Positions 1-8,415 of a DNA stretch of 64,000 bases are shown here, in pieces. Within the stretch, counting starts at the first letter, position 1, and each line of letters starts with the position of its first letter. The notes beneath the pieces were generated by a model. That model worked only from the letters and a program-made list of their open reading frames with translations, ran no database searches and was not told where the DNA came from. The DNA is from Nocardioides sp. Soil797 (lineage in GTDB: Bacteria > Actinomycetota > Actinomycetes > Propionibacteriales > Nocardioidaceae). The position numbers and the translations under genes are program-made. The stretch covers positions 55,700 to 119,699 of the forward strand of contig LMSR01000002.1 of the NCBI GenBank assembly GCA_001429555.1, read 5' to 3'.

Positions 1-26
1 CGATTCATTCCCTACGTGGCCGAGCG

Positions 27-129
27 ATCGTCGTACGACGATTTGGAGCCCACTTCCCGGCCGAAATGGGAACCTCCCGGCCGAAATACCGGCCGGGAGG
101 TTCCCATTTCACCGGGTACCCGGTGAAAT
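27..129. repeat. cluster of three perfect palindromes downstream of trxB
   Basis: Three symmetrical elements are packed together. A 16-bp palindrome lies at 27-42 (ATCGTCGTACGACGAT). A hairpin with perfect 20-bp arms lies at 63-82 and 91-110 around an 8-nt loop. A 24-bp perfect palindrome at 106-129 is centred on GGGTACCC and shares bases with the right hairpin arm. The cluster lies just 3' of trxB and may end its transcript, although there is no U-tract. The overlap of the second and third elements allows alternative folding. Confidence 0.75.
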
Positions 130-149
130 GTGCGAAACCCCGCAGCGGC

Positions 150-1154
150 TCAGGCGCCGGCGGACTGCGCGGCCTCGATCACGGCCTCGGACTCGACGGC
201 CGCCTGTCCGGTGGCCGCCGCGTGGTCGAGCGTGGCGATGTAGCGCTCGGCGTCGAGTGCGGCCGAGCAACCGGTGCCGGCGGCGGTGATCGCCTGGCGG
301 TAGTGGTGGTCGACCAGGTCGCCGGCAGCGAAGACGCCCTCGAGGTTGGTGCGGGTGGAGGGGTGCTCGACACGGACGTAGCCGTTCTCGTCGAGGTCGA
401 CCTGACCGGTGAGCAGCTCGGAGCGGGGGTCGTGGCCGACCGCGATGAACAGGCCGGTGACGTCCAGCGGACGCTCCTCACCGGTGACCGTGTCGCGCAG
501 GGTGACCGACTCGAGACCGTCGGTGCCGTTGATCGAGGCCACCTCGGAGTTCCAGGCGAACTCGAGCTTGGGGTCCGCGAACGCTCGCTCCTGCATGATC
601 TTGGAGGCACGCAGCTCGTCACGCCGGTGGATCAGGGTGACCTTGGAGCCGAAGCGGGTCAGGAAGGTGGCCTCCTCGATGGCGGAGTCGCCACCACCGA
701 CGACGGCGATGTGCTGGTCGCGGAAGAAGAACCCGTCGCAGGTGGCGCACCACGACACGCCGCGCCCGGAGAGCTCGGACTCGTTGGGAAGGCCGAGCTT
801 GCGGTAGCCGGAGCCGGTGGCCAGGATCACTGAGCGCGCGAAGAACTCGCCGTCGGCCGTGCGCACCACCTTCGGGGAGGCGGTGAGGTCGACCGAGACC
901 ACGTCGTCGGGGATCATCTCGGCGCCGAAGCGCTCGGCCTGGGCCCGCATCTCGTCCATCAGGGCCGGGCCCATGATGCCGTCGCGGAAGCCCGGGAAGT
1001 TCTCCACCTCGGTGGTGTTCATCAACGCGCCGCCGGCGGTCACCGAGCCCTCGAAGAGCAGGGGCGCCAGGTTGGCGCGGGCGGCGTACACGGCCGCGGT
1101 GTAGCCGGTTGGCCCGGAGCCGATGATGATCACGTTGCGAACGTCGTTGCTCAT
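150..1154 (-). CDS. trxB: thioredoxin reductase TrxB
   Basis: This is an NADPH-dependent flavoprotein that reduces thioredoxin in the cytoplasm. The 334-aa product has the normal length. An N-terminal FAD-binding [10 protein letters not shown] motif sits near residue 12, the redox-active CATC motif near residue 136, an NADPH-binding [10 protein letters not shown] motif near 153, and the C-terminal FAD motif GVFAAGD near 275. The start is an ATG. Downstream on the same strand come the rsmA-like, sigM and murJ genes, the mycobacterial order, but no thioredoxin gene is visible beside it; the far side lies mostly outside the window. Confidence 0.97.
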   Translation of the reverse strand: MSNDVRNVIIIGSGPTGYTAAVYAARANLAPLLFEGSVTAGGALMNTTEVENFPGFRDGIMGPALMDEMRAQAERFGAEMIPDDVVSVDLTASPKVVRTADGEFFARSVILATGSGYRKLGLPNESELSGRGVSWCATCDGFFFRDQHIAVVGGGDSAIEEATFLTRFGSKVTLIHRRDELRASKIMQERAFADPKLEFAWNSEVASINGTDGLESVTLRDTVTGEERPLDVTGLFIAVGHDPRSELLTGQVDLDENGYVRVEHPSTRTNLEGVFAAGDLVDHHYRQAITAAGTGCSAALDAERYIATLDHAAATGQAAVESEAVIEAAQSAGA

Positions 1155-1247
1155 GGTGCGGTGGCCTCCCTGGCCTGTCGTCGATCGAGGCCGGAGACCC
1201 GGCCGATGAAAACGTTACGTGCCCTCACAACCGATCCCACAGCCGGA

Positions 1248-2003
1248 TCATTCCTCGAGCGGCAGTGACAGCGAACGCACCGGCTCGTCGGAGTTCGAGC
1301 CGCACACGTAGATCTCGACCGGGCGCTCGGAGGGCGTCGGCGGGAGGTAGAGCACCACCGCGTTCCGGCCGCGGAAGGTGGCGTCTCGGACCTGGCTCTC
1401 AGGGGGTACGGCGTGGGGCACGCACCGCTCGGCGAGCCGGAGGGCGCCGGCACCCGACCGCTTGGCGCGGCTGTCGGACTCCGCGTCCCTGGGCGACAGT
1501 CCCGCAACGTCGGGCAGTGGCAGCGACTTCGCGGCGTACTGAGGGCCCGACTGGCTCGCGTCGAGCTCTTCCTGGCCCTTCGAGGGCGGTCGGGCGGAGT
1601 CCGAGCGGTCCCCCGTGCCCGGGGCACTGCTCGCGGCGATGCTGGGTCGCGCGTTGTCGGCCGAGGAACCGGACTGGTCGCCGCCGGACTGGTCGCCGCT
1701 CGGGATCATCTGGGTCACCCCGAAGCCGATCGCCACGACGGCTGCCGCCGAGAGGAGGTACGCCGGCCAGCGGCGCGAGCGCTTCTCCGACCCGTGCTGG
1801 GCGGGTGCCTCCGGAGTGGCCGCCCGCTCGGCGCGGGTCGAGTCCAGGGAGACCACGTCGCCGCCGGCCTCGCCGGTCAACCCGGCCAGGACACCGTCGA
1901 GCCGCTCGACGACGTCGGCGGGCATCGGCTCGTCATGGCGTGCGGAGGCCAGCAGTCGGCGCACGGCCTCCTGCTGGGCATCGGTCAGTTCGGGCTCGGT
2001 CAA
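1248..2003 (-). CDS. rsmA: anti-sigma factor of SigM (RsmA-like), membrane protein
   Basis: This 251-aa protein has a short cytoplasmic N-terminus (about residues 1-75), one membrane helix near residues 80-100 (YLLSAAAVVAIGFGV) and a Ser/Gly/Asp-rich extracytoplasmic part with two C-terminal cysteines. That layout fits an anti-sigma factor. The proposed start is TTG at 2003, because an AGGAGG lies about 7 nt upstream and nothing upstream in this frame looks coding. It follows sigM with a 35-bp gap, as RsmA does in M. tuberculosis. The sequence itself is poorly conserved, so the assignment rests mainly on position and topology. Confidence 0.72.
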   Translation of the reverse strand: MTEPELTDAQQEAVRRLLASARHDEPMPADVVERLDGVLAGLTGEAGGDVVSLDSTRAERAATPEAPAQHGSEKRSRRWPAYLLSAAAVVAIGFGVTQMIPSGDQSGGDQSGSSADNARPSIAASSAPGTGDRSDSARPPSKGQEELDASQSGPQYAAKSLPLPDVAGLSPRDAESDSRAKRSGAGALRLAERCVPHAVPPESQVRDATFRGRNAVVLYLPPTPSERPVEIYVCGSNSDEPVRSLSLPLEE

Positions 2004-2038
2004 CGGTTCACCTCCTGGGGTCGCGGGGGAGAGTGGGC

Positions 2039-2713
2039 TCAGGCGGGTTGGGGCGGTGGCCCGCGTGCAGGGTCCGTTGATGTGACGGGCGCGGGACCCG
2101 GTGGGTTCCCCGACGTGGGCGGGGTCACCTCCGGAGCGCGCAGCACCCCCAGCAAGGGCGCCAACTTGGCCCGTCCGCGGGCACACCGTGACTTGATCGT
2201 GCCGACTGCGCAGTCGAGGATCTCGGCTGCCTCGGCCACGCCGTACCCCTCCATGTCGACCAGGACGAGGGCGGCGCACTGCTCCTCGGGCAGGGTGCGC
2301 AACGCCTCGATCACGAGCGAGCGCTGCTCGGAGTCGCTGGCCGCCTGCTCCGGTGACACGGCCTGGTCGGCGGTGCTCAGCGCTCCCCGCCCGGCGAACT
2401 CGTCGAGGTCGTCGGGCAGTGCTCCGGCGGCGCGCACCTTGTTGCTGCGGATCCGGTCGAGACACGCGTTGACGACCACCCGGTGCAGCCATGTGGTGAC
2501 GGCGGCCTCGCCGCGGAAGCTACCGGCCCGGCGGAACGCCGCGATCAGCCCGTCCTGGAGGGCATCCGCGGCCTCCTCCGGGTTGCCCATGGTGCGCAGC
2601 GCCACTGCCCACAGCCGGTCACGATGGCGCGCGAACAACTCGCCGAACGCGTCGGTGTCACCTTCGACGTGGGCACGCAGCAACTCGTGGTCGCTCCGGG
2701 TGGGCGGGGTCAT
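2039..2713 (-). CDS. sigM: ECF RNA polymerase sigma factor SigM
   Basis: This 224-aa alternative sigma factor has region 2 at about residues 10-75 (FGELFARHRDRLWAVALRTM, then DALQDGLIAAFRRA and WLHRVVVNACLD) and region 4 at about 125-185 (LPEEQCAALVLVDMEGY, then IKSRCARGRAKL). The Pro-rich tail of about 35 residues is disordered-looking. The start codon ATG overlaps the stop of the upstream pseudokinase gene by 4 nt, so translation is probably coupled. It lies between the pseudokinase and the probable anti-sigma gene, matching the sigM locus of mycobacteria, where the factor answers to envelope or oxidative stress. Confidence 0.9.
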   Translation of the reverse strand: MTPPTRSDHELLRAHVEGDTDAFGELFARHRDRLWAVALRTMGNPEEAADALQDGLIAAFRRAGSFRGEAAVTTWLHRVVVNACLDRIRSNKVRAAGALPDDLDEFAGRGALSTADQAVSPEQAASDSEQRSLVIEALRTLPEEQCAALVLVDMEGYGVAEAAEILDCAVGTIKSRCARGRAKLAPLLGVLRAPEVTPPTSGNPPGPAPVTSTDPARGPPPQPA

Positions 2714-4521
2714 CCCCGGACCTGTACCTCGGCGATGCGACCCCGAAACCTGTCCTCGTGGGGGACCGAGGTCAGCCACACCACGACGAAACGGCCCGTG
2801 GTGTCCTCCTCGGGGGAGAGCCGGACGCGTCCCTGGGAGGAGACGCCGGTGGTGACCGGGCGGAGATCGTCGACCCGGGTCGGCGCGGTGGTTCCCGACG
2901 TCACGTAGAGGGCCAAGGCGGTCGGATCGGTGCCGACCTGGACGGCAACCTCGCGGATCACGTGGTTGCGACCGAGGTCGAGGACCAGCCCCACGCCCGG
3001 CTTGAGACCGTCGGGGCCGAAGTCCTGGAGATAGCCCGAGGTCTGCCACGACGTGGCGGGGTCGCCGTCGATGGCCAGCCCCACGTCGTCGGGGTTCTCC
3101 TGGGCCGGGTTTCCCCACGGGTCGAGGTCGCGGATTCCGGCGATCTTGAGAGTGGTGATGGTGCCGTCGCTGCGCGAAGCCTGGCCGGAGTGCTCCGACG
3201 CGTCGGACGCGTCGTCGCTGCGACCCCGGTTGAACGCATAGATCGAGACCACGAGGATCACCAGCGCCGCTGCGATGATCCAGGCGGTGCGCATCCAGTT
3301 GCGCCCGGGCACGGTGTCGTCGTCGTCCTCCTCCACGTCGAACGAGGGCGGGACGGGACCGGTGCCGGTCTCCCAGGGCCAGTAGGTTCCGGTCTCGGGG
3401 ACGGCTCCGGGACGCCGCATCTGCCGGGCCGCCTGCCCGTCCGCGGGCTCGGGTGCGAAGAGCGGACGCTCGGGGGCCTCCTCGAACGGCGGCGGCGGAG
3501 GCGCCGGCTCGGAGTCCTTCTCGAGCCAGCCGAAGTCCTCGATCTCGTCGTCGTCGAAGACGGGTACGCCGGCCACGGTCTGCTCGGCGATCGAGGGCGC
3601 CGGCGGCTCCGGTTCGGGTTCGGGTTCGGGTTCCGGTTCGGGTTCGGGCTCCGGGGTGGGCGTCGGCTCCGGATCGGGAGCCAGCACCAACGCCTCGATC
3701 TTCGGGATGCGCGGGTGGGTGTTGCCCCGGGTGTGGGCCGCCTCGGCCTCGGCCATCGCGGCCGGGTCGCCGACGTACTCCATCAGCGCGGTGGCGATGG
3801 TGGCCGCCGAGTCGTAGCCGTGGTCGTGGGGCCCGGGATACGGACTGAGCACCTCGTCGCAGAGCGTGTCGAGGATGCGGGGGACACCGGCGCGCACCTG
3901 GCGCGGACGCAGGGCGCGGCCGTGCTCCTGGGGGGCGGGCTTCACCGTGGAGGTGGAGATGCCCGGCCACTTGCCGGTCAGGGCGGCGTAGAGCAGCCCG
4001 GCCAGGTCGACGACCTCGGTGCTGGTGCGCCCCTCGGGGAGGCCGTGCAACGCGGCGTCGACGGCGAAGCCGATCACCTTCACCGCCCCCCGGTCGTCGA
4101 TCATCACGTTCTCGGGGACGAGGCGTCCGTGGGCGACCCCGGCGGCGTGGGCGTGGGCGATCATCTCGCTGACCTCACCGATCAGCCAGGCGGCCCGCCG
4201 TGGCGCCAACGGTCCCTCGGCGAGCATGTTGTTCAACGAGACGCCCTCGCCCCACTCGTTGACCACGTAACAGGTGTCGGCGAAGGTGCCGATGTCGAGC
4301 ACCCGCAACATCCGCCGATCGAGCAGGGTCGCCGACCGGCGGGCCGCGGCGCGCAGCTCCTCGGCGCGGGGGTCGTGCTCATGGATCAGGTGCAGGGCGA
4401 CGTGGCGGGCGAGGATGTCGTCCCACGCCAACCAGAAGTGGGCGCCGCGAGCCTCGTTGAGGAGGTCGATCAGACGATAGCGGTCGACGATGACCTCGCC
4501 CGGCCCCATTCGCGTCGGCAC
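2710..4521 (-). CDS. MurJ-associated membrane pseudokinase
   Basis: The 603-aa protein begins with a protein-kinase fold (about residues 10-270) that lacks catalytic residues: the HRD motif reads HGRLVPENV, and DFG is replaced by GFA. A Glu/Pro repeat (EPEPEPEP) spans roughly residues 300-325. One membrane helix (WIIAAALVILVVSIYAF) lies near 430, and the extracytoplasmic C-terminus resembles a discoidin-like sandwich. In M. tuberculosis the same parts are fused to MurJ in Rv3910; here they form a separate gene just downstream of murJ. It probably recruits partners, such as FHA-domain proteins, to the flippase. GTG at 4521 was chosen because GGAGGAGGAG precedes it; a GTG at 4548 is also open. 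Confidence 0.85.
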   Translation of the reverse strand: MPTRMGPGEVIVDRYRLIDLLNEARGAHFWLAWDDILARHVALHLIHEHDPRAEELRAAARRSATLLDRRMLRVLDIGTFADTCYVVNEWGEGVSLNNMLAEGPLAPRRAAWLIGEVSEMIAHAHAAGVAHGRLVPENVMIDDRGAVKVIGFAVDAALHGLPEGRTSTEVVDLAGLLYAALTGKWPGISTSTVKPAPQEHGRALRPRQVRAGVPRILDTLCDEVLSPYPGPHDHGYDSAATIATALMEYVGDPAAMAEAEAAHTRGNTHPRIPKIEALVLAPDPEPTPTPEPEPEPEPEPEPEPEPPAPSIAEQTVAGVPVFDDDEIEDFGWLEKDSEPAPPPPPFEEAPERPLFAPEPADGQAARQMRRPGAVPETGTYWPWETGTGPVPPSFDVEEDDDDTVPGRNWMRTAWIIAAALVILVVSIYAFNRGRSDDASDASEHSGQASRSDGTITTLKIAGIRDLDPWGNPAQENPDDVGLAIDGDPATSWQTSGYLQDFGPDGLKPGVGLVLDLGRNHVIREVAVQVGTDPTALALYVTSGTTAPTRVDDLRPVTTGVSSQGRVRLSPEEDTTGRFVVVWLTSVPHEDRFRGRIAEVQVRG

Positions 4522-4584
4522 GACCCGCTCCTCCTCCCGCTCCAGCACCCTGGATGAGCTCTCCGGGTCATCGTAGGCCGGAAT

Positions 4585-6258
4585 TCAACTCCGGCGTGGG
4601 AGGGGAAGGCGCTGAGTCACGGCGGTGACGAGTTCGTTCACCTCGCGGATGTGCATCAGGCGCGCCATCAGCAGGAAGCAGAGCCCGTCCACGACCGCCA
4701 CCAGGCCCAGGAAGACGACCGAGGCGACCAGGCTGTCGGGCTCGAGCAGTGCGTCGTAGCCACGAGCCACGGCGTACGCCGCCACCGCGGCGACCAGCCC
4801 GGCGATCACGACCCGCACGAGGAATCGGGCCAGCACAGGAGTCTGCAGGCCGCCGAGGACGTGGCGCAGCAGCAGGTAGGACCCACAGGCGCCCACGCCG
4901 TACGCCCCGGCGTACGCGATGGCCAGGGCGGGAGCGGTGAAGTCGGCGTCGGTCGCGGCGACCAGCACGATGCCCAGCACGATGTTGACGGCCGCGATCA
5001 CGCACTGCACCCAGAAGACCGTGCGGGTGCGCTCGAGGGCGTAGAAGCCGCGCAGCATCAGGTAGTGCACGGTGAAGAACAGGATGCCCGGCGCGAAGAG
5101 CGCCACCGTCGGGGCGAAGTTGGAGAAGGACGACGACGAGGCGCCGTAGCCCCAGACCACCCGGGAGATGTCTCCGGAGAGCAACGGCAGGAGCATCGTG
5201 AACGGCACGATGAACGCCAGGGTCGTGCGCAGGGTCTGGGACAGCGTCCGGGCGAGCTCGACGGGGTTGCTGTCGGCGGCGCTGCGCGAGAGTGCCGGCA
5301 GCACGGCCGTGGCCAGCGACACGGTGACGATGCCGTGGGGAACCATGGTCAGCAGGAACGCGCCCGAGTAGACGGTGTAGCCGGTGCCCTCGGAGCTCGA
5401 GGTGCCGCAGCTGCCGGTGACCACCGACGCGGTTCCGCTGGAGGCCAGGCGCACGACGACGGTGTAGGCGATCTGGTTGACCACCACGAAGAGCACCGTC
5501 CACAGCCCGAGGCGCAGGGTGTGACCCAGCCCGGAGCCACGGAAGTCGAACCGAGGACGGAAGCGGTAGCCGGTGGAGCGCAGGTAGGGCACCAGGATCA
5601 GCAGCTGTGCCGCGATGCCGAGCGTGGAGCCGACACCGAGCAGCACCTCGCGCCCGCTGGTGTAGGCACCGCAGGCGTCGCGGGCCGGACCGAAGGCCAG
5701 CAGGTAGACCAGGAGTACGCCGATCGAGATGACGTTGTTGGCGATCGGTGCCCACATCATCGGACCGAATCGGCCGTGGGCGTTGAGCACCTGGCCGACC
5801 AGCACGAACATGCCGTAGAAGAACACCTGGGGCAGGCAGAACCGGGCGAAGTCGATGACGCTCTCGCGTTGGTCGGCCAGCTCGACCGTGTTGAAGGACG
5901 AGTCGAGATACAGGCGCATCACCAGGGGTGCGAAGACGACCAGCAACACCGTGACCAGGCCGAGGAAGACCACGGCCAGCGTCATGATCCGGTTGGTGTA
6001 GGCCTCACCCCCGTCGGGGTCGTTCTGGATCGCCCGCACCAGCTGCGGCACCAGGACGGCGTTCATCACGCCGCCGGCGAGCAGGATGTAGAGCATGTTG
6101 GGGATCGTGTTGGCGATCGTGAACACGTCGGCATGCAGGGCGGTGCCGAGGGCCGCGGCCAGCAGCACCGAGCGGATCAGGCCACTGAACCGGGAGACCA
6201 TGGTCCCGGCGGCCATCACCGCGCTGCTGCCCAGGACCGACTTCTGGCTGGTGCTCAA
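4585..6258 (-). CDS. murJ: lipid II flippase MurJ
   Basis: This 557-aa integral membrane protein of the MurJ/MVF (MviN) family has about 14 hydrophobic segments. It exports the peptidoglycan precursor lipid II across the cytoplasmic membrane. The N-terminus carries the family signature VSRFSGLIRSVLLAAALG and the pore segment IPNMLYILLAGGVMNAVLVP. Unlike the mycobacterial protein it stops after the transporter domain; the kinase-like part is encoded separately downstream. Its ATG overlaps the stop codon of the DUF6049 gene by 4 nt, indicating a coupled operon. Confidence 0.95.
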   Translation of the reverse strand: MSTSQKSVLGSSAVMAAGTMVSRFSGLIRSVLLAAALGTALHADVFTIANTIPNMLYILLAGGVMNAVLVPQLVRAIQNDPDGGEAYTNRIMTLAVVFLGLVTVLLVVFAPLVMRLYLDSSFNTVELADQRESVIDFARFCLPQVFFYGMFVLVGQVLNAHGRFGPMMWAPIANNVISIGVLLVYLLAFGPARDACGAYTSGREVLLGVGSTLGIAAQLLILVPYLRSTGYRFRPRFDFRGSGLGHTLRLGLWTVLFVVVNQIAYTVVVRLASSGTASVVTGSCGTSSSEGTGYTVYSGAFLLTMVPHGIVTVSLATAVLPALSRSAADSNPVELARTLSQTLRTTLAFIVPFTMLLPLLSGDISRVVWGYGASSSSFSNFAPTVALFAPGILFFTVHYLMLRGFYALERTRTVFWVQCVIAAVNIVLGIVLVAATDADFTAPALAIAYAGAYGVGACGSYLLLRHVLGGLQTPVLARFLVRVVIAGLVAAVAAYAVARGYDALLEPDSLVASVVFLGLVAVVDGLCFLLMARLMHIREVNELVTAVTQRLPLPRRS

Positions 6259-8372
6259 CTACCCACCTCGTCCGCGGCGGCCTTCTTCTTGCGGTGTCGG
6301 CGGATCCAGCGCACGGGGATGGCCAGGAACAGGATGCCGACACCGACGCCGAGGATCACCCAGATCACCTTGCCGACCGAGTTGGAGCGCACGCTCATCT
6401 GCTCCGAGGTGCCGATCGGCCGGCCCTGCAGGTCGGTGGCCAGCAGCTCGACCGAGTGCACCCCGATGGAGTTGGCCTTGGCGTCGAGCTGGATGGTGCG
6501 CGAGGCGTTCGCGCCGAGCTCGATCTCGCCCGGTGCCATGATCTCGAGGTCGTCCCGGGTGTGCGCCTCGATGGCCAGCGTGACCGGGACGTCGAGGCCG
6601 TTGGTGATGGTCACCGCGAACGGGCCGCTGGCCGCCGACAGGATGACGAACTCGGGGGCATCGATGGTGACCAGGTCGAGGCGGTCCCTGAGCCAGTCGC
6701 GGGCCTCGATCGAGTGCCGCTCGGCCGTGCTCTGGTGGTCACGCATCATGTACGACGTGTAGTTGAGCGCCTCGGCCAGGCTGTGGCTCGCGATCGAGTC
6801 ACTGGTGGTGACGATCTCGTCGAGCGTGGCGCCGGCGGCGATCAGCTCGTCGGCCGCGGTGAACAGGCTCGGGTGGATCTCGCGGATCTCCTGCCGCTTC
6901 GGGTAGTCGAGGTGCTCGCTCTCGCGGCTCGGACCACCGGTGTTCTGGGAGAGGCCGCGCAGGTCGACGAACGACTGGTCGAGACCGCTGAAGAAGTCCG
7001 TCGAGGACTCACCCGGGTCGAAGTCGGAGGGCAGGTTCGCCACCAGCGCCTGCTTGCTGCCCGACAACGAGCGGACGCTCGCCTCGGCCAGCACGCGCTG
7101 ACGGGCGGACAGGGCGTTCAACGGCTCGCCCTCGGGCTCGGCCATCAACGAGGGGTCGTAGATCGACATCGTGCGCTTGCCGACCCGGAGCGTGGAGGGG
7201 ACGGTGATCTCGTCGGTGGCCCCGGGCACCGCCTCGGACGACATCAGCAACGTCGCCCTGTCGGTGATGCTGGCCAGGGCGTCGACGGGCAGCAGCCCCG
7301 AGGGAGGGACGACCGCCGGGGTCGCGGAGATCGAGCGCGCGGAGAGCGTGCGTTGGGACAGCTTCCGGGCCCGGCGCAACAACTCTTCGTCGTACGTCGC
7401 GGCGGAGGCGACGTCGATGTCGCCGTACGGCAGGCCGAGCACCTCGTGGTCACTTGCGATCGAGGTGATCTCCTCGAGCCACACCTGGGCCGGCAGGGTC
7501 AGGTTGGAGTCGGCGGAGGAGCTGCTCGCATCCTCCTCGGGGTCCTCGAGCACCCGCGGCAGATTGCCCTCGGCAAGCTGCTCCGCGGCGGAGAGCACCG
7601 CCGGGTCGACCAGCATCGTCACCGGTGCGTTGCCGCTGTTGGAGAGCAGCGTGGCCAGGTTGGCCAGGCGTCCGCCGGAGCCCAGCTCCTGCGTCCAGTC
7701 GGACTCGTCGGAGAGGGCGCCGTCGGCGTTGCGGAGGATGCCGCGTCGAATCGGTACGACGACGGAGGTGGCGACCTTGTCGTGGCCGGGATTCATCAGG
7801 GAGATGAAGGTGCGGGCCCGGCCCACGGCGTTCTCCGGGCGACCGTCCTCGGTGGCACCCAGGGCCTGGACGCCGATCTGGTAGGTGCCCTCCGAGCCAC
7901 TGATCCGGGAGGCCACCACCGCCCGGGGGATGCGGATGCTCCACGAGCGGGTCTCTCCGGGCGCCAGCTGGGTGATGCCGGCGTCGAAGTGTCCCTCGCT
8001 GGTGATCCGGTCACCGAAGGGCAGGCGGGGGTCGGACTCGGTGGCGAGCCGGACCTCCTGCGACGTGGTGAACGGCGAGTGCGAGAGCCGTGGATAGACC
8101 TTGATGTCCTGCCACTCGTCGAGTGAGTCGTTGGTGACGGTGCCCTTCATCGTGATCGGGCCCTTGCGGGGGATCACTGCCGGGGTCAGTGAGTCGATGG
8201 TGAGGGTGAGTGGGTCGGCCTCGACGCGCGGCGTCGCGGGTGCCGCGGGTGATTCGGTGACCGTCGTCGCAGCCGTCGACTCGGCCACCGTCCAGGGGCC
8301 GACGAGGGCGGCCAGGAGTGTCAGCACAGTCACCACTGGCATGACGCGTGCGGCTGCCAGTGGTCGGATCAC
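6255..8372 (-). CDS. DUF6049-type secreted membrane-anchored protein (Rv3909-like)
   Basis: This is a 705-aa exported protein of unknown function. An Arg-containing signal peptide at the N-terminus (MPVVTVLTLLAALVGPW) is followed by a long extracytoplasmic region with beta-sandwich-like stretches. A single C-terminal membrane helix (VIWVILGVGVGILFLAI) and a basic cytoplasmic tail rich in Lys and Arg close the protein. The start at GTG 8372 gives a complete signal peptide; ATG 8342 is an alternative ten residues in. It is coupled to murJ by an ATGA overlap and is divergent from pcnA, as Rv3909 is in M. tuberculosis. The linkage to murJ suggests a cell-wall role, but this is inference. Confidence 0.85.
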   Translation of the reverse strand: MIRPLAAARVMPVVTVLTLLAALVGPWTVAESTAATTVTESPAAPATPRVEADPLTLTIDSLTPAVIPRKGPITMKGTVTNDSLDEWQDIKVYPRLSHSPFTTSQEVRLATESDPRLPFGDRITSEGHFDAGITQLAPGETRSWSIRIPRAVVASRISGSEGTYQIGVQALGATEDGRPENAVGRARTFISLMNPGHDKVATSVVVPIRRGILRNADGALSDESDWTQELGSGGRLANLATLLSNSGNAPVTMLVDPAVLSAAEQLAEGNLPRVLEDPEEDASSSSADSNLTLPAQVWLEEITSIASDHEVLGLPYGDIDVASAATYDEELLRRARKLSQRTLSARSISATPAVVPPSGLLPVDALASITDRATLLMSSEAVPGATDEITVPSTLRVGKRTMSIYDPSLMAEPEGEPLNALSARQRVLAEASVRSLSGSKQALVANLPSDFDPGESSTDFFSGLDQSFVDLRGLSQNTGGPSRESEHLDYPKRQEIREIHPSLFTAADELIAAGATLDEIVTTSDSIASHSLAEALNYTSYMMRDHQSTAERHSIEARDWLRDRLDLVTIDAPEFVILSAASGPFAVTITNGLDVPVTLAIEAHTRDDLEIMAPGEIELGANASRTIQLDAKANSIGVHSVELLATDLQGRPIGTSEQMSVRSNSVGKVIWVILGVGVGILFLAIPVRWIRRHRKKKAAADEVGS

Positions 8373-8415
8373 GGCGCCGACTCTATCGGCCTGCTGGAGG
8401 TCTACCCTGTCTCCC

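Noticed and set aside
8101..8415. Upstream extension of pcnA by 105 codons
   Set aside because: The extension lies antisense to the DUF6049 signal-peptide region; GTG 8416 gives a normal CCA-adding enzyme.
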